This document shows positions 1 to 8,029 of a stretch of 64,000 nt of DNA, piece by piece; position 1 is the stretch's first letter; each line of letters begins with the position of its first letter. Both the position numbers and the translations under genes were made by a program. This stretch comes from Pseudorhodobacter aquimaris (lineage in GTDB: Bacteria > Pseudomonadota > Alphaproteobacteria > Rhodobacterales > Rhodobacteraceae): positions 7,501-71,500 of the forward strand of contig NZ_LGHS01000052.1 of NCBI RefSeq assembly GCF_001202025.1. Reading direction: 5' to 3'. The notes under the pieces were generated by a model. That model had not been told where the DNA came from and made no database searches. It saw nothing but the letters and a program-made list of their open reading frames with translations.

Positions 1-848
1 TCTTTGGAAATGGACTTCACCGCCTCGTCACGGCTGACACGGCGGGTATCCAGCCCCCGCGACAAATGCCAAAGCCGGTCACCCATACTGCCGAAACGCG
101 CCGACAGGTCCACCCGGTCCCAACGCTTGAGGTCCGCAATCGTCCGTATCCCCGCCTTTTCCAGCGCCGCCCGCGTGGCGGTTCCCACCCCCCACAGGAT
201 CGACACGGGCTTGTCGTGCAAAAAGGCCTCAGTCTCCTCCTTGCCGATCACGGAAAAACCCCGCGGTTTATCAAGGTCGGATGCGATCTTGGCCAGGAAC
301 TTGTTATGCGATAACCCGATTGATCCGGTGATGCCCAAACGCTCCTCCATCTCCTTGACCAGACGGGCCAACAAGACCGCAGGTGGCGCGCCATGCAGCC
401 GCGCGGTGCCTGTCAGATCCAGAAACGCCTCATCCAGCGACAAGGGTTCAATCGCGGGGGTCAGCGCCTCCATCATCGCGCGGATCTCGCGGGACACGGC
501 GACATATTCGGCCATGCGCGGCTTGACCACCACCGCCTCGGGGCACAGCTTTAGCGCCTGAAACATCGGCATGGCCGAGCGGACCCCCTTGATTCGCGCG
601 ATATAGCAACATGTAGACACAACCCCCCGCGTGCCGCCGCCAACGATTAGCGGCTGGTCACGGTATTCGGGATGGTCACGTTTTTCCACGCTCGCATAAA
701 ACGCATCACAATCCATATGGGCAATGGAAAGCTGATCAAGCTCGGCGTGGGAAATTATTCTTGGCGAGCGGCACGCCGGGCAACGTTTCAGGCCCGGGCC
801 ACCACCGGACACAAAAGGACTAAGACAGGTGCGACAAAGGGCAGGCAT
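1..848 (-). CDS. dinB: DNA polymerase IV (Y-family), C-terminus cut by window edge
   Basis: Translesion DNA polymerase that copies past damaged bases. The reading frame starts at the ATG whose first base is 848 and runs off the left end, so the little-finger domain is missing here. About 282 residues are visible. The catalytic core is clear: MDCDAF at residues 45-50 carries the first metal-binding aspartate, and SLDEAF near 137-142 carries the acidic pair. A short N-terminal extension ahead of the polymerase fold holds two CxxC pairs (Cys5/Cys8 and Cys23/Cys26), which look like a small zinc ribbon. From memory, this extension is common in Rhodobacterales DinB and absent from E. coli DinB. I found no convincing GTTC-N7-GTTC LexA box directly upstream, so SOS control is not shown. 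Identification is firm; only the C-terminus is unseen. Confidence 0.93.
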   Translation of the reverse strand, partial: MPALCRTCLSPFVSGGGPGLKRCPACRSPRIISHAELDQLSIAHMDCDAFYASVEKRDHPEYRDQPLIVGGGTRGVVSTCCYIARIKGVRSAMPMFQALKLCPEAVVVKPRMAEYVAVSREIRAMMEALTPAIEPLSLDEAFLDLTGTARLHGAPPAVLLARLVKEMEERLGITGSIGLSHNKFLAKIASDLDKPRGFSVIGKEETEAFLHDKPVSILWGVGTATRAALEKAGIRTIADLKRWDRVDLSARFGSMGDRLWHLSRGLDTRRVSRDEAVKSISK

Positions 849-1244
849 AAAAAGTGCATAGCATCCCGGTATCCGCGGGGGAATAGGATGCAAATGCACA
901 GCCACCGCATTTTGGATGCGGCATCCGGAAACGTCTCCGCGAATCCGTTTTACCGGCCCTGCCCGCGAGGCAAAAAAACCGGCCTATCAGTCGACGCAAC
1001 TATCGTAAAAATTGTGCAAAATCCGTCCTTTTGGGCACCAAACACCGCCTTGATCGCCATATAACGCCCGACCAGCGCTAGGAGTGTTGCCAATTTGACG
1101 AAACCGCGCCCGCGTAATCCAGTTTTTTACGTCCCAGATTGCATTTCTTTGCGCAAGCTGGTTAGAAAACAGCACGAGGTATAGTCTTGGGTGCGCATTA
1201 TCTTCCTCTGAAAATGTGATGGCGCGCGAAAACTGGAGGTTACT
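849..1244. other. 396-bp intergenic region between divergent dinB and a small peptide gene
   Basis: No reading frame here looks like a gene. The region must hold the promoters of dinB (leftward) and the small peptide gene (rightward). Visible structure: a GC-rich inverted repeat at 905-921 (CCGCAT/ATGCGG) overlapping a second palindrome, GGATGC-G-GCATCC, at 914-926. A 19-bp stretch at 844-862 overlaps the dinB start and is nearly repeated at 19910-19928. The AT-rich stretch from about 1140 to 1215 is the likely promoter zone for the peptide gene, but I could not settle on a -35/-10 pair. Confidence 0.5.
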
Positions 1245-1424
1245 ATGAAGAAACTTGCACTCGCAGCGGCTCTGACCGTTGCTGCATCGACTGCTTTTGC
1301 TGGTGGCATGGCTGAACCGATGATGGAACCAGCTGTTGTTGAAGCGGCGACTTCGTCGTCCGCTGGCGGCATCGTCGTTCCTTTGCTGCTCCTGCTCGTT
1401 GTAGCAGCTGCTGCATCGAACTAA
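1245..1424 (+). CDS. small exported or membrane peptide, 59 aa, unknown function
   Basis: A 59-residue reading frame preceded by a good ribosome-binding site (TGGAGGT, 1234-1240). The N-terminus has two lysines followed by an alanine-rich hydrophobic stretch ending in AFA near residue 19, which fits a cleavable Sec signal. The middle (about 20-40) contains acidic and Met/Pro/Val residues, and the C-terminus (about 41-57) is a second hydrophobic run of Val, Leu and Ala. After cleavage only about 40 residues would remain, with one possible membrane helix. A near-perfect intrinsic terminator follows after 23 bp, so this is probably a single-gene transcript. Similar tiny Ala-rich secreted peptides are, as I recall, common next to hemH in roseobacters, but no function is known to me. 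Confidence 0.72.
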   Translation: MKKLALAAALTVAASTAFAGGMAEPMMEPAVVEAATSSSAGGIVVPLLLLLVVAAAASN

Positions 1425-1447
1425 TCCTTCTTGGATTGGAACGAATT

Positions 1448-1482
1448 AGGACGGTAGGGTTAAACCTACCGTCCTTTTTTTA
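1448..1482 (+). terminator. strong intrinsic terminator after the small peptide gene
   Basis: An 11-bp perfect stem (AGGACGGTAGG at 1448-1458 pairing with CCTACCGTCCT at 1465-1475) with a 6-nt loop, followed directly by seven Ts (1475-1481). This is the clearest rho-independent terminator in the window. It also lies just beyond the hemH stop codon, but the T-run is only on the rightward side. Confidence 0.93.
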
Positions 1483-1490
1483 TGCACGGA

Positions 1491-2573
1491 TCATTTCACC
1501 CAGCCCGCAAGGTTTTCGCGGATGATTGTGACCAGCGCGTCGATATGCGCAGCGTCATCATTGAGGCAGGGGATATAAGTAAATGTCTCGCCGCCCGCAT
1601 GTTCAAAGGCCTCACAGATTTCGCCGTTGATCTCTTCCAGCGTTTCGATGCAATCGGCCGAAAAAGCAGGTGCCACCACGGCGATGTTCTTTTTGCCTTG
1701 CTTGGCAAGTTCGGCCACATGCTCCACCGTATAGGGCTTGAGCCATTCCTCGCGGCCAAACACCGATTGGAAGGTCGTATCGATCGCGTCCTTGTCCCAG
1801 CCCAGCCGTTCGCGCAGCAACCGCGTGGTTTTGGCGCATTGGCAATGATAGGGGTCGCCCTCCATCAAATAGCGGATCGGCATCCCGTGATAGCTGGCGA
1901 CCAGCACATCGGGCTTTTGCGGCATCGCGGCATAGGCCCGCTCCACCGATCCGGCCAGCGCCTCGATATATTTGGGATGGTCGAAATACTCTGGCACGAT
2001 GCGCGCGGCGGGTTGGCGCTTTTCCTTCATCAGGGCCGCGAAAAATGCGTCATTTGCCGTGGCCGAAGTGGCCCCCGCGTAATGGGGATAAAGCGGAAAG
2101 AACAGGATCTTCTCACATCCGGCCGCGACCATCGCCTTGACCTTTGATTCGGTCGACGGGTTGCCATAGCGCATGCTGAAATCCACCAGCACCTCCCCGC
2201 CATAAGCCGCCTGCAACGCATCGCTGATCTTGGCCGTCTGGTCCTTGGTGATCGTCAGCAGCGGGCTTTCGTTTTTCTCATGGTTCCAGATCAGCTTGTA
2301 ATTCGCCCCCGAGGCAAAGGGCCGTTTGGTCAGGATCACCAGTTGCAACAGCGGCTGCCAAAGCCAGTCAGAAATGTCGACGACACGTTTGTCCGACAGA
2401 AACTCGTTCAAATAACGCCGCATGGACCAATAATCATAGCCGTCAGGCGTGCCGAGGTTGGCAACCAGAACGCCAATTTTGGGCGCTTTGACCTTTGGGT
2501 GATCGGCCGGTGCATGGGCCAGTCGCCCTTGGCCGGGCGTAATATCAGGTTGGCTATACGGTGCATCCGGCAT
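1491..2573 (-). CDS. hemH: ferrochelatase
   Basis: Inserts ferrous iron into protoporphyrin IX, the last step of protoheme synthesis, at the inner face of the cytoplasmic membrane. About 360 residues, usual for the family. The N-terminal LVANLGTPDG motif, the SYHGMP motif with the metal-handling histidine, and the later PAFSADCIETLEE segment with the conserved glutamates are all present. Two adjacent ATGs follow the sequence AAGGAGCGA. I chose the second (2573) because it is six bases from the Shine-Dalgarno core; the first (2576) is only three bases away, and a longer version starting at 2597 has no such site. Heme demand is high in this organism: the sox locus alone encodes several c-type cytochromes. 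Confidence 0.95.
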   Translation of the reverse strand: MPDAPYSQPDITPGQGRLAHAPADHPKVKAPKIGVLVANLGTPDGYDYWSMRRYLNEFLSDKRVVDISDWLWQPLLQLVILTKRPFASGANYKLIWNHEKNESPLLTITKDQTAKISDALQAAYGGEVLVDFSMRYGNPSTESKVKAMVAAGCEKILFFPLYPHYAGATSATANDAFFAALMKEKRQPAARIVPEYFDHPKYIEALAGSVERAYAAMPQKPDVLVASYHGMPIRYLMEGDPYHCQCAKTTRLLRERLGWDKDAIDTTFQSVFGREEWLKPYTVEHVAELAKQGKKNIAVVAPAFSADCIETLEEINGEICEAFEHAGGETFTYIPCLNDDAAHIDALVTIIRENLAGWVK

Positions 2574-2623
2574 CATTCGCTCCTTATTCTTTGTCACGGC
2601 AGATAACGCTTAAAAGCGTGGGG

Positions 2624-3463
2624 TCAAGTTTCGTCCTTGGTTGCGGGCAATATGATTTCCGGCGCGTTCAACACATCTGCAAGGCGGTGTGTCGCAGAAC
2701 CGGGCCGCAGCGGCTTTTGCTGGCTTTCATGCGGGGACCAGCCGGTCAGAAAAACCATCTCGAAACTTGCGGCAATACGGCCGCCTTCCACACCAAAGCT
2801 GCGGGCATAACGTTCTGCGGCATCCTCAAAAACCTTGCGGCGTGTGGGCCTGCGGAGGCGGGCGTCCAATGCGCTGGCCTCACCCATTGCGCGCAGATCG
2901 GTCATCAGGTGCCACATATCGCGGTAATGGACCGTGCGGGTAAAGCTGTCAGCGACCGGCAAGGCAAAGCCCGCACGCTGCAACAGCCCGCCCAGATCCC
3001 GAATTTCCCCCATCGGCAACACGCGTGGCGAAAGCCCGCCTGTCACGGCGGCCTCAGCCTCGGCCAGACAGGCGCGCAATTCATGCAGGGTTTGCCCGCC
3101 AAAGAACGCCGCCAGAAAAAGGCCATCGGCCCGCAAGGCGCGTTTGCATTGGATAATCTGCCCCACCGGATCGTTCGCCCAATGCAACGCCATCGCATGG
3201 ATCACCAGATCATGGGCGCCCGGCTCCAGCGCCAACATTCCCTCATCGGCCACGATATCTGCCTCGGGGAAGGCTTCGCGCCACAGATCGGGAAAACCTG
3301 TGACGATCGCCAGCTTCGTAAAGGTTCTGTTAACCTCTATGAGTCTTTCCTTAACCTCGGCAATAATATCCTCGTGCAGGAACAGCGCGGGGGCGGGCAA
3401 GGCCATGGCGCGGGCGCGGTTTCGGGTCAGGGCGCGGGTATCGGTCAATCTGGGCGTTTTCAT
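2624..3463 (-). CDS. SAM-dependent methyltransferase, BioC/NDUFAF5-like
   Basis: About 279 residues with a class I methyltransferase fold. The acidic end of the second beta strand, the HDLVIHAMALHWANDP segment after the fourth strand, and the LRADGLFLAAFFGG motif match the BioC / NDUFAF5-like methyltransferases often found in alphaproteobacteria. The sequence does not allow a choice between malonyl-ACP methylation (biotin synthesis) and a complex I-assembly-type role. No other biotin genes are nearby. The start at 3463 is preferred over an upstream in-frame start at 3514, because the latter would run into the divergently transcribed comF gene. The two start codons are only 23 bp apart, so the promoters must overlap or lie inside the opposing genes. 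Confidence 0.8.
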   Translation of the reverse strand: MKTPRLTDTRALTRNRARAMALPAPALFLHEDIIAEVKERLIEVNRTFTKLAIVTGFPDLWREAFPEADIVADEGMLALEPGAHDLVIHAMALHWANDPVGQIIQCKRALRADGLFLAAFFGGQTLHELRACLAEAEAAVTGGLSPRVLPMGEIRDLGGLLQRAGFALPVADSFTRTVHYRDMWHLMTDLRAMGEASALDARLRRPTRRKVFEDAAERYARSFGVEGGRIAASFEMVFLTGWSPHESQQKPLRPGSATHRLADVLNAPEIILPATKDET

Positions 3464-3486
3464 GCGCCGGACAATAGGAGGGATGC

Positions 3487-4209
3487 ATGGGATTGCAAGC
3501 CGTGCTGCACGCAATTTACCCGCCGAAATGCCTTGGCTGCGGCGAATTGGTGACCTCTGATTTCGGTCTGTGCGGGAAATGCTGGCGCGAGACGCCTTTT
3601 ATCGCAGGGCTGGTCTGTGACAGTTGCGGGCAACCTTTGATGGGTGAGGATGATGGCGGGGCGGTGCAATGCGACGAATGCATGACAGTGCCACGGCCCT
3701 GGTCGCAAGGGCGCGCGGCGCTGATGTACCAAGATAACGGGCGCAAAATCGTCTTACAGCTCAAACACGGCGACCGGCAGGATTTGGCCAGACCTGCGGG
3801 CGCATGGATGTTTCGTGCCGCCCGGCCGATATTGCGCCCCGATATGTTGGTGGCCCCGATCCCGCTGCACTGGTTTCGCCTGCTGCGCCGTCGCTATAAT
3901 CAGTCGGCTTTGCTCAGCGCCACGGTCGCCAAGCTGGCCGGTCTGGACCACTGTCCCGACCTGTTGCAACGCCGCCGCTCTACGCCCACCCAAGGCGGGC
4001 GTGGACAGGCTGCACGGTTTGAAAACATGGAACATGCGATCACCCCCCATCCCCGCCGCATGGCAAAAATGCAGGGGCGGCATGTCTTGCTGGTCGACGA
4101 TGTGTTCACCTCGGGCGCGACTTTGGCCGTCGCCGCCGATGCCTGTCTGGCGGCGGGCGCGTCGGATGTTTCGGTTCTGGTACTGGCACGCGTTGCGAAG
4201 GACGCCTAA
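3487..4209 (+). CDS. comF: ComF-family phosphoribosyltransferase-like protein
   Basis: 240 residues. The N-terminal third has paired cysteines typical of the ComF zinc ribbon (CLGCGE, CGKCW, CDSCGQ, CDEC). The rest is a type I phosphoribosyltransferase domain with the PRPP-binding VLLVDDVFTSGAT motif near the C-terminus. In naturally transformable bacteria ComF helps process incoming single-stranded DNA with the helicase machinery, but many non-competent alphaproteobacteria also carry it. The start is set by an AGGAGGG site at 3477-3483 just upstream. It probably shares a transcript with grxC (36-bp gap) and the amidase beyond. Confidence 0.88.
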   Translation: MGLQAVLHAIYPPKCLGCGELVTSDFGLCGKCWRETPFIAGLVCDSCGQPLMGEDDGGAVQCDECMTVPRPWSQGRAALMYQDNGRKIVLQLKHGDRQDLARPAGAWMFRAARPILRPDMLVAPIPLHWFRLLRRRYNQSALLSATVAKLAGLDHCPDLLQRRRSTPTQGGRGQAARFENMEHAITPHPRRMAKMQGRHVLLVDDVFTSGATLAVAADACLAAGASDVSVLVLARVAKDA

Positions 4210-4245
4210 ATCCCTATAGTTGCGCTGTCACAAGGGAATGCGGAA

Positions 4246-4503
4246 ATGAAACCTGTTGAAATCTATACCTCGCCTTTTTGCGGCTATTGCCACGCCGCCA
4301 AGCGCCTGCTTCAGGCCAAAGGTGCGGCGTTCACCGAACATGACGTTGCGCGGGATCCATCCTTGCGGGCGGTCATGATGAAACGGGCGAATGGCCGGCG
4401 CACGGTGCCGCAAATCTTTATCGGCGAAACCCATGTCGGCGGCAGCGATGAGTTGCACGCGATGGAAAAGGCGGGCAAACTTGATGCCCTTTTGGCCGAT
4501 TAG
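4246..4503 (+). CDS. grxC: glutaredoxin 3
   Basis: 85 residues, the usual length of a class I glutaredoxin. It has the dithiol active site CGYC near residue 12, the TVPQIF cis-proline segment, and the GGSDEL glutathione-binding end. It reduces protein disulfides and glutathione mixed disulfides in the cytoplasm. The stop codon directly abuts the ATG of the next gene, so the two are very likely translated from one message. Confidence 0.95.
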   Translation: MKPVEIYTSPFCGYCHAAKRLLQAKGAAFTEHDVARDPSLRAVMMKRANGRRTVPQIFIGETHVGGSDELHAMEKAGKLDALLAD

Positions 4504-5364
4504 ATGCTGCGGGTCGGCCTTGTTCAGCTGAACGTCAGCGATGATCCGGTGGCAAATCTGCCGCAAACCGTGGCGATGGTCCGGCAGGCGGCGGCAGGCG
4601 GTGCGCAATTCGTGCTGACGCCGGAATGCACCAACGGGCTGTCTTCCAGCCGCCGTCATCAGGCGCAGGTGTTCCACCATGAAGCTGACGATCCGACTTT
4701 GACCGCACTGCGGGCCGAGGCTGCAGATCTGGGCGTTTGGCTGTTGATTGGGTCTTTGGCCTTGTTGACCGGCGATGCGGACGGGCGTTTTGCCAACCGC
4801 TCTTTCCTGATTGATCCGCAGGGCGAAATTGTCGCGCGCTATGACAAGGTGCATATGTTCGACGTGACGGTTTCCGCGACCGAAAGCTACCGCGAATCCG
4901 AAGGCTACCGTCCCGGTGATCGTGCTATTGTGGCGCAAACCCCGTTTGGCGCGTTGGGGATGAGCATCTGTTATGACGTGCGCTTTGCCTACCTCTATCG
5001 CCGACTGGCCCAAGCCGGTGCGCAGATTCTGACCGTCCCTGCCGCCTTCAATGACACCACCGGCGCCGCCCATTGGGAGGTGCTCTTGCGCGCCCGCGCG
5101 ATTGAGACGGGCTGCTTTGTTCTGGCACCTGCACAAACCGGCCATCATCCGGAAACCGCTGGCGGCAAGGGACGGCGCACTTGGGGGCACAGCCTTGTCG
5201 TTGCCCCATGGGGGGAGGTGCTGGCCGATGCGGGCACCGAACCGGGCGTTTGCCTTGTCAATATCGACTTGGCGCAGGTGGAAAAGGCGCGCGCGCGTGT
5301 GCCCGCGCTAACCCATGATCGGTCGATTACCGGACCAAGCGGCCAAGAGGGCGGACATGTCTGA
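4504..5364 (+). CDS. carbon-nitrogen hydrolase (Nit/omega-amidase-like)
   Basis: 286 residues with the complete nitrilase-superfamily catalytic triad: Glu41 (TPECTN), Lys115 (YDKVHMFD) and Cys156 (SICYDVRF). The VHMFDVTV and DVRFAYLYRRLA segments resemble the Nit1/Nit2 branch. Members of that branch deaminate glutathione (dGSH amidase) or act as omega-amidases on alpha-keto acid amides. Its position directly behind glutaredoxin fits a glutathione-repair role, which is inferred. The start codon follows the grxC stop without a gap. The gene overlaps the next one by 8 bp. Confidence 0.9.
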   Translation: MLRVGLVQLNVSDDPVANLPQTVAMVRQAAAGGAQFVLTPECTNGLSSSRRHQAQVFHHEADDPTLTALRAEAADLGVWLLIGSLALLTGDADGRFANRSFLIDPQGEIVARYDKVHMFDVTVSATESYRESEGYRPGDRAIVAQTPFGALGMSICYDVRFAYLYRRLAQAGAQILTVPAAFNDTTGAAHWEVLLRARAIETGCFVLAPAQTGHHPETAGGKGRRTWGHSLVVAPWGEVLADAGTEPGVCLVNIDLAQVEKARARVPALTHDRSITGPSGQEGGHV

Positions 5365-5800
5365 CAAGGCCGAAGACCTCGCCGTCACCCTCTTCGGAGA
5401 GCTGTTCATGGCCGATCAGCTGGCGCGCAACCGCATCTCCAAGGTACTGCCGCGCGGGATGGAGCTTTCGCATTTCGCTGTGTTGAACCATTTGGCGCGG
5501 GTCAATGACGAACGCTCCCCCGCACAGCTGGCGCGGGCCTTTCACGTCACGCGCGGGGCGATGACCAACACGCTAAGCAAACTGGAATGGGCGGGGCATG
5601 TGCATATCCGGCCCGACTGGGATGACGCGCGGCGCAAGTTCGTCGCGATAAGCCCCTCTGGTCGGTCTGCCCGTAATGCCGCCGTACAGGCCGTAGCCCC
5701 CCTGATCGCAGAGTTTGTGACTGATCTGGGGGCCGAACGGGTCAAGGCGTTCATGCCGGTTCTGCGCGAATTGCGGGTCCGGCTTGAGGGGAATGAATAG
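5357..5800 (+). CDS. MarR-family transcriptional regulator
   Basis: About 147 residues. The middle carries a winged helix-turn-helix: the recognition region includes RGAMTNTLSKLEWAGHV and is followed by a charged beta-wing (RPDWDDARRKFVAIS). MarR proteins are dimeric repressors or activators, often ligand-sensing. I chose the ATG at 5357, which follows GAGGGCGG and overlaps the end of the amidase gene, instead of an upstream start at 5315. The ligand and targets are unknown. The neighbouring amidase and epimerase genes are possible targets. Confidence 0.85.
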   Translation: MSDKAEDLAVTLFGELFMADQLARNRISKVLPRGMELSHFAVLNHLARVNDERSPAQLARAFHVTRGAMTNTLSKLEWAGHVHIRPDWDDARRKFVAISPSGRSARNAAVQAVAPLIAEFVTDLGAERVKAFMPVLRELRVRLEGNE

Positions 5801-5806
5801 CCCGCG

Positions 5807-6628
5807 ATGTCAGTTCCGCTTTTGGTGATGGGGGCCACAGGCCGGATCGGCCGCGCCTTGCAAAGCGAGCAAGCGGCCCTGACGGGTCTGCGGCCCATCT
5901 GGCAATCACGCCGCCCCGCGCCGGGCTTTCAGGCATGGGATGTGCTTGCCGAACCCTGCCCGAAAGGGGTGGCGGGGGGAGCTGTGCTCTGCCTGTCCGG
6001 CATAATTCGCGGCACCAAGGCAGAGCTGGCCTTGAACGTCGACCTCGGCCTTGCCGCCTGTCGGGCCGCGATGGACCAAGGCGCGCGGCATGTATTTCTG
6101 GCATCCTCGGCGGCGGTCTATGGTGCCTCGGACGGGACATTGACTGAAGAGGCCCCACTGCGCCCTGCGGGGGCATATGGAGAGGCCAAGCAAGCGATGG
6201 AGAGGGCAGCCCGCGCAATGATGCCGGACCGGCTGACGATTCTGCGAATCGGCAATATCGCGGGGTTTGATGCGCTGTTGGGCGGAATGACATCGGGCAA
6301 GGCGGTGCGGCTCGACCCGGTTGCGGGGCAGCCGGGCGGGCCTGTCCGGTCCTACATCGGGCCGGTCACGCTGGTGCGGGTCTTGGCGAAATTGGCACAG
6401 ATGGCCGCCTTGGGTCGTGATTTGCCACCCGTCCTGAACATTGCCGCAGGCCCCGTCGCCATGGGCGATTTACTGAATGCTGCAGGGGCCGAATGGGGAT
6501 TTGGCCCGCCCAACCCCGATGTTATTGCGCGTGTCGAACTGGACATAACCCGACTGCTATCCTTAGTGGCTCTGCCCGCACCCCAAGCCACCGAAATGGT
6601 CGCGCAATGGAGGGGGTTACCCACATGA
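5807..6628 (+). CDS. NAD-dependent epimerase/dehydratase family protein
   Basis: 273 residues of the extended short-chain dehydrogenase type. The N-terminal GATGRIG matches the GxxGxxG dinucleotide-binding loop, a Ser/Ala-rich strand (LASSAAVYG) precedes the active site, and YGEAK supplies the catalytic Tyr-Lys pair. The substrate is probably a nucleotide sugar, because its TGA stop overlaps the ATG of a phosphoglycosyl transferase (ATGA at 6625-6628), implying translational coupling. The exact sugar cannot be read from the sequence. Confidence 0.85.
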   Translation: MSVPLLVMGATGRIGRALQSEQAALTGLRPIWQSRRPAPGFQAWDVLAEPCPKGVAGGAVLCLSGIIRGTKAELALNVDLGLAACRAAMDQGARHVFLASSAAVYGASDGTLTEEAPLRPAGAYGEAKQAMERAARAMMPDRLTILRIGNIAGFDALLGGMTSGKAVRLDPVAGQPGGPVRSYIGPVTLVRVLAKLAQMAALGRDLPPVLNIAAGPVAMGDLLNAAGAEWGFGPPNPDVIARVELDITRLLSLVALPAPQATEMVAQWRGLPT

Positions 6629-7257
6629 GGCCAAGCAAAAGGATTCTCGATCTTGTGCTGGTCGCGATGCTGTCGATAATCCTGATCCTGCCCTTTTCAA
6701 TTCTGTTGGTTGTGATGCTGATCCGCGAAGGGCGACCCCTGTTTTATGTTGCCGAACGGATGCAGGCACCGGGGCAACCCTTTTTGCTGTGGAAGCTGCG
6801 CACGATGACAGTGGCGCAGGACGATTCCGGCGTATCCGGCGGGAACAAGCACGGCCGCATCACACCGCTTGGCGTTTTTATCCGGCGCGCGCGGATGGAT
6901 GAGGTCCCCCAGCTCTGGAACGTGTTGAAGGGCGAGATGAGCCTTGTTGGCCCCCGCCCCCCCTTGCGCGATTATGTGGAACGCTTCCCCGATCTATACG
7001 CCGAGGTCCTCAAGAGCCCGACGGGGATCACCGGCCTTGCCAGCCTGCGTTTCCACGACCGCGAAGAGGCGCTTTTGGCCGCCTGCCGTGATGCTGCAGA
7101 AACCGACCGCGTTTATGCCACCCGCTGTGTGCCGCAAAAGGCGCGGCTGGACCTGATCTATCAGCGCAACTGGAGCCTTTGTTTCGATCTGGCGCTGATC
7201 TGGGAAACCGGCACCAGAATCCTGATCCGCCGTTTTTTCAAGGGTCGGCGTGATTAG
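6625..7257 (+). CDS. phosphoglycosyl transferase (bacterial sugar transferase family)
   Basis: 210 residues of the monotopic PglC/WcaJ-like type, which attaches a sugar phosphate to undecaprenyl phosphate to start glycan assembly. One N-terminal hydrophobic segment (about 9-34) is the re-entrant membrane anchor. The core contains WKLRTM, the catalytic Asp-Glu pair in RMDEVPQLWNV, and SLVGPRPP. It is coupled to the upstream epimerase, so the pair may start an exopolysaccharide, O-antigen or glycoprotein pathway whose other genes are not here. The last bases overlap the convergent rhomboid gene. Confidence 0.9.
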   Translation: MRPSKRILDLVLVAMLSIILILPFSILLVVMLIREGRPLFYVAERMQAPGQPFLLWKLRTMTVAQDDSGVSGGNKHGRITPLGVFIRRARMDEVPQLWNVLKGEMSLVGPRPPLRDYVERFPDLYAEVLKSPTGITGLASLRFHDREEALLAACRDAAETDRVYATRCVPQKARLDLIYQRNWSLCFDLALIWETGTRILIRRFFKGRRD

Positions 7258-7943
7258 CGCCGCTCCCGTATTTTCTCGCGCACCCGTTCCCAGCCCCCGG
7301 GGCTGACGACAAAGGACAACAAGAACCCCGCAAAAAATCCCGTCAGCTCTGCCACCCAGTCCCAGCCGCCGCCAAAGATCAGGCCGAACACCAACTGGAT
7401 GGCCATTAACATGCCGATCAGCGAAAACGCGCGGTATTGGCTGGCCCCGCTGCCCGCAAGGTTGGTCCAGAGCAAAAAGGTGAACGCCCCGATCAACCCG
7501 TAGACCGCCGGATAGCCCCCGATCAGCGCTGCATGGATAAACGGCAGCGCCGTCATCATCCCCGCACCCGCAAGGGTCGCGCCGAAAAACACCACCAGCA
7601 CGGCCCAGGGGCGAAACACCTCACCCACCATTTTGCCAAGGGCAAGCAGGAACACCACCACGAAAATCGCATGGGTAAAGCTGACATGCACAAGCGGATA
7701 GGTGACCAGCCGCATCAGATGCTCAAGCGGGTAATAGTTGTTGGCGATCATATCACGCATGAAATCGGGCGAGAAGGCAAAGCGCTGCACCGCATCCTGC
7801 CGCCAGCCGATACCTTGTGCCCCCCCCACGACCCCCGCAGAGGCAAGGTTCATCACCACCTCCATCGCGATTATCGGCAGCGCCAACAGCCACACAACAG
7901 CGGGCAACGGGTTGATCGGGGCGGCGTTCGGGTCTGTGTGCAT
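7254..7943 (-). CDS. rhomboid-family membrane protein, catalytic residues missing
   Basis: 229 residues with about six hydrophobic helices and the general layout of a bacterial rhomboid, including the conserved AVYGLIGA helix. At the position where active rhomboids have GxSG, this protein reads GGYP (142-145), so the nucleophile serine is absent. In the last helix, where the histidine normally sits, it reads VAELTG (197-202), with Glu at the expected His position. It is therefore probably a pseudoprotease that binds membrane proteins without cutting them. A GAGGTAGA site precedes the ATG. Its stop overlaps the convergent sugar transferase gene by four bases. Confidence 0.82.
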   Translation of the reverse strand: MHTDPNAAPINPLPAVVWLLALPIIAMEVVMNLASAGVVGGAQGIGWRQDAVQRFAFSPDFMRDMIANNYYPLEHLMRLVTYPLVHVSFTHAIFVVVFLLALGKMVGEVFRPWAVLVVFFGATLAGAGMMTALPFIHAALIGGYPAVYGLIGAFTFLLWTNLAGSGASQYRAFSLIGMLMAIQLVFGLIFGGGWDWVAELTGFFAGFLLSFVVSPGGWERVREKIRERR

Positions 7944-8029
7944 TCTACCTCATATCCGGGGCAATGATTGACGCCCCTTTGCGCCAAGGGTAAGCGAGTT
8001 ACAACGCAGTTTCCAGATGGAGTATTCCC

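Noticed and set aside
672-1064. Plus-strand open frame near dinB (130 aa)
   Set aside because: It overlaps the start of dinB on the other strand and has no recognisable motif.
987-1175. Minus-strand open frame (62 aa) between dinB and the small peptide gene
   Set aside because: No ribosome site and no domain; it lies in the probable promoter region.
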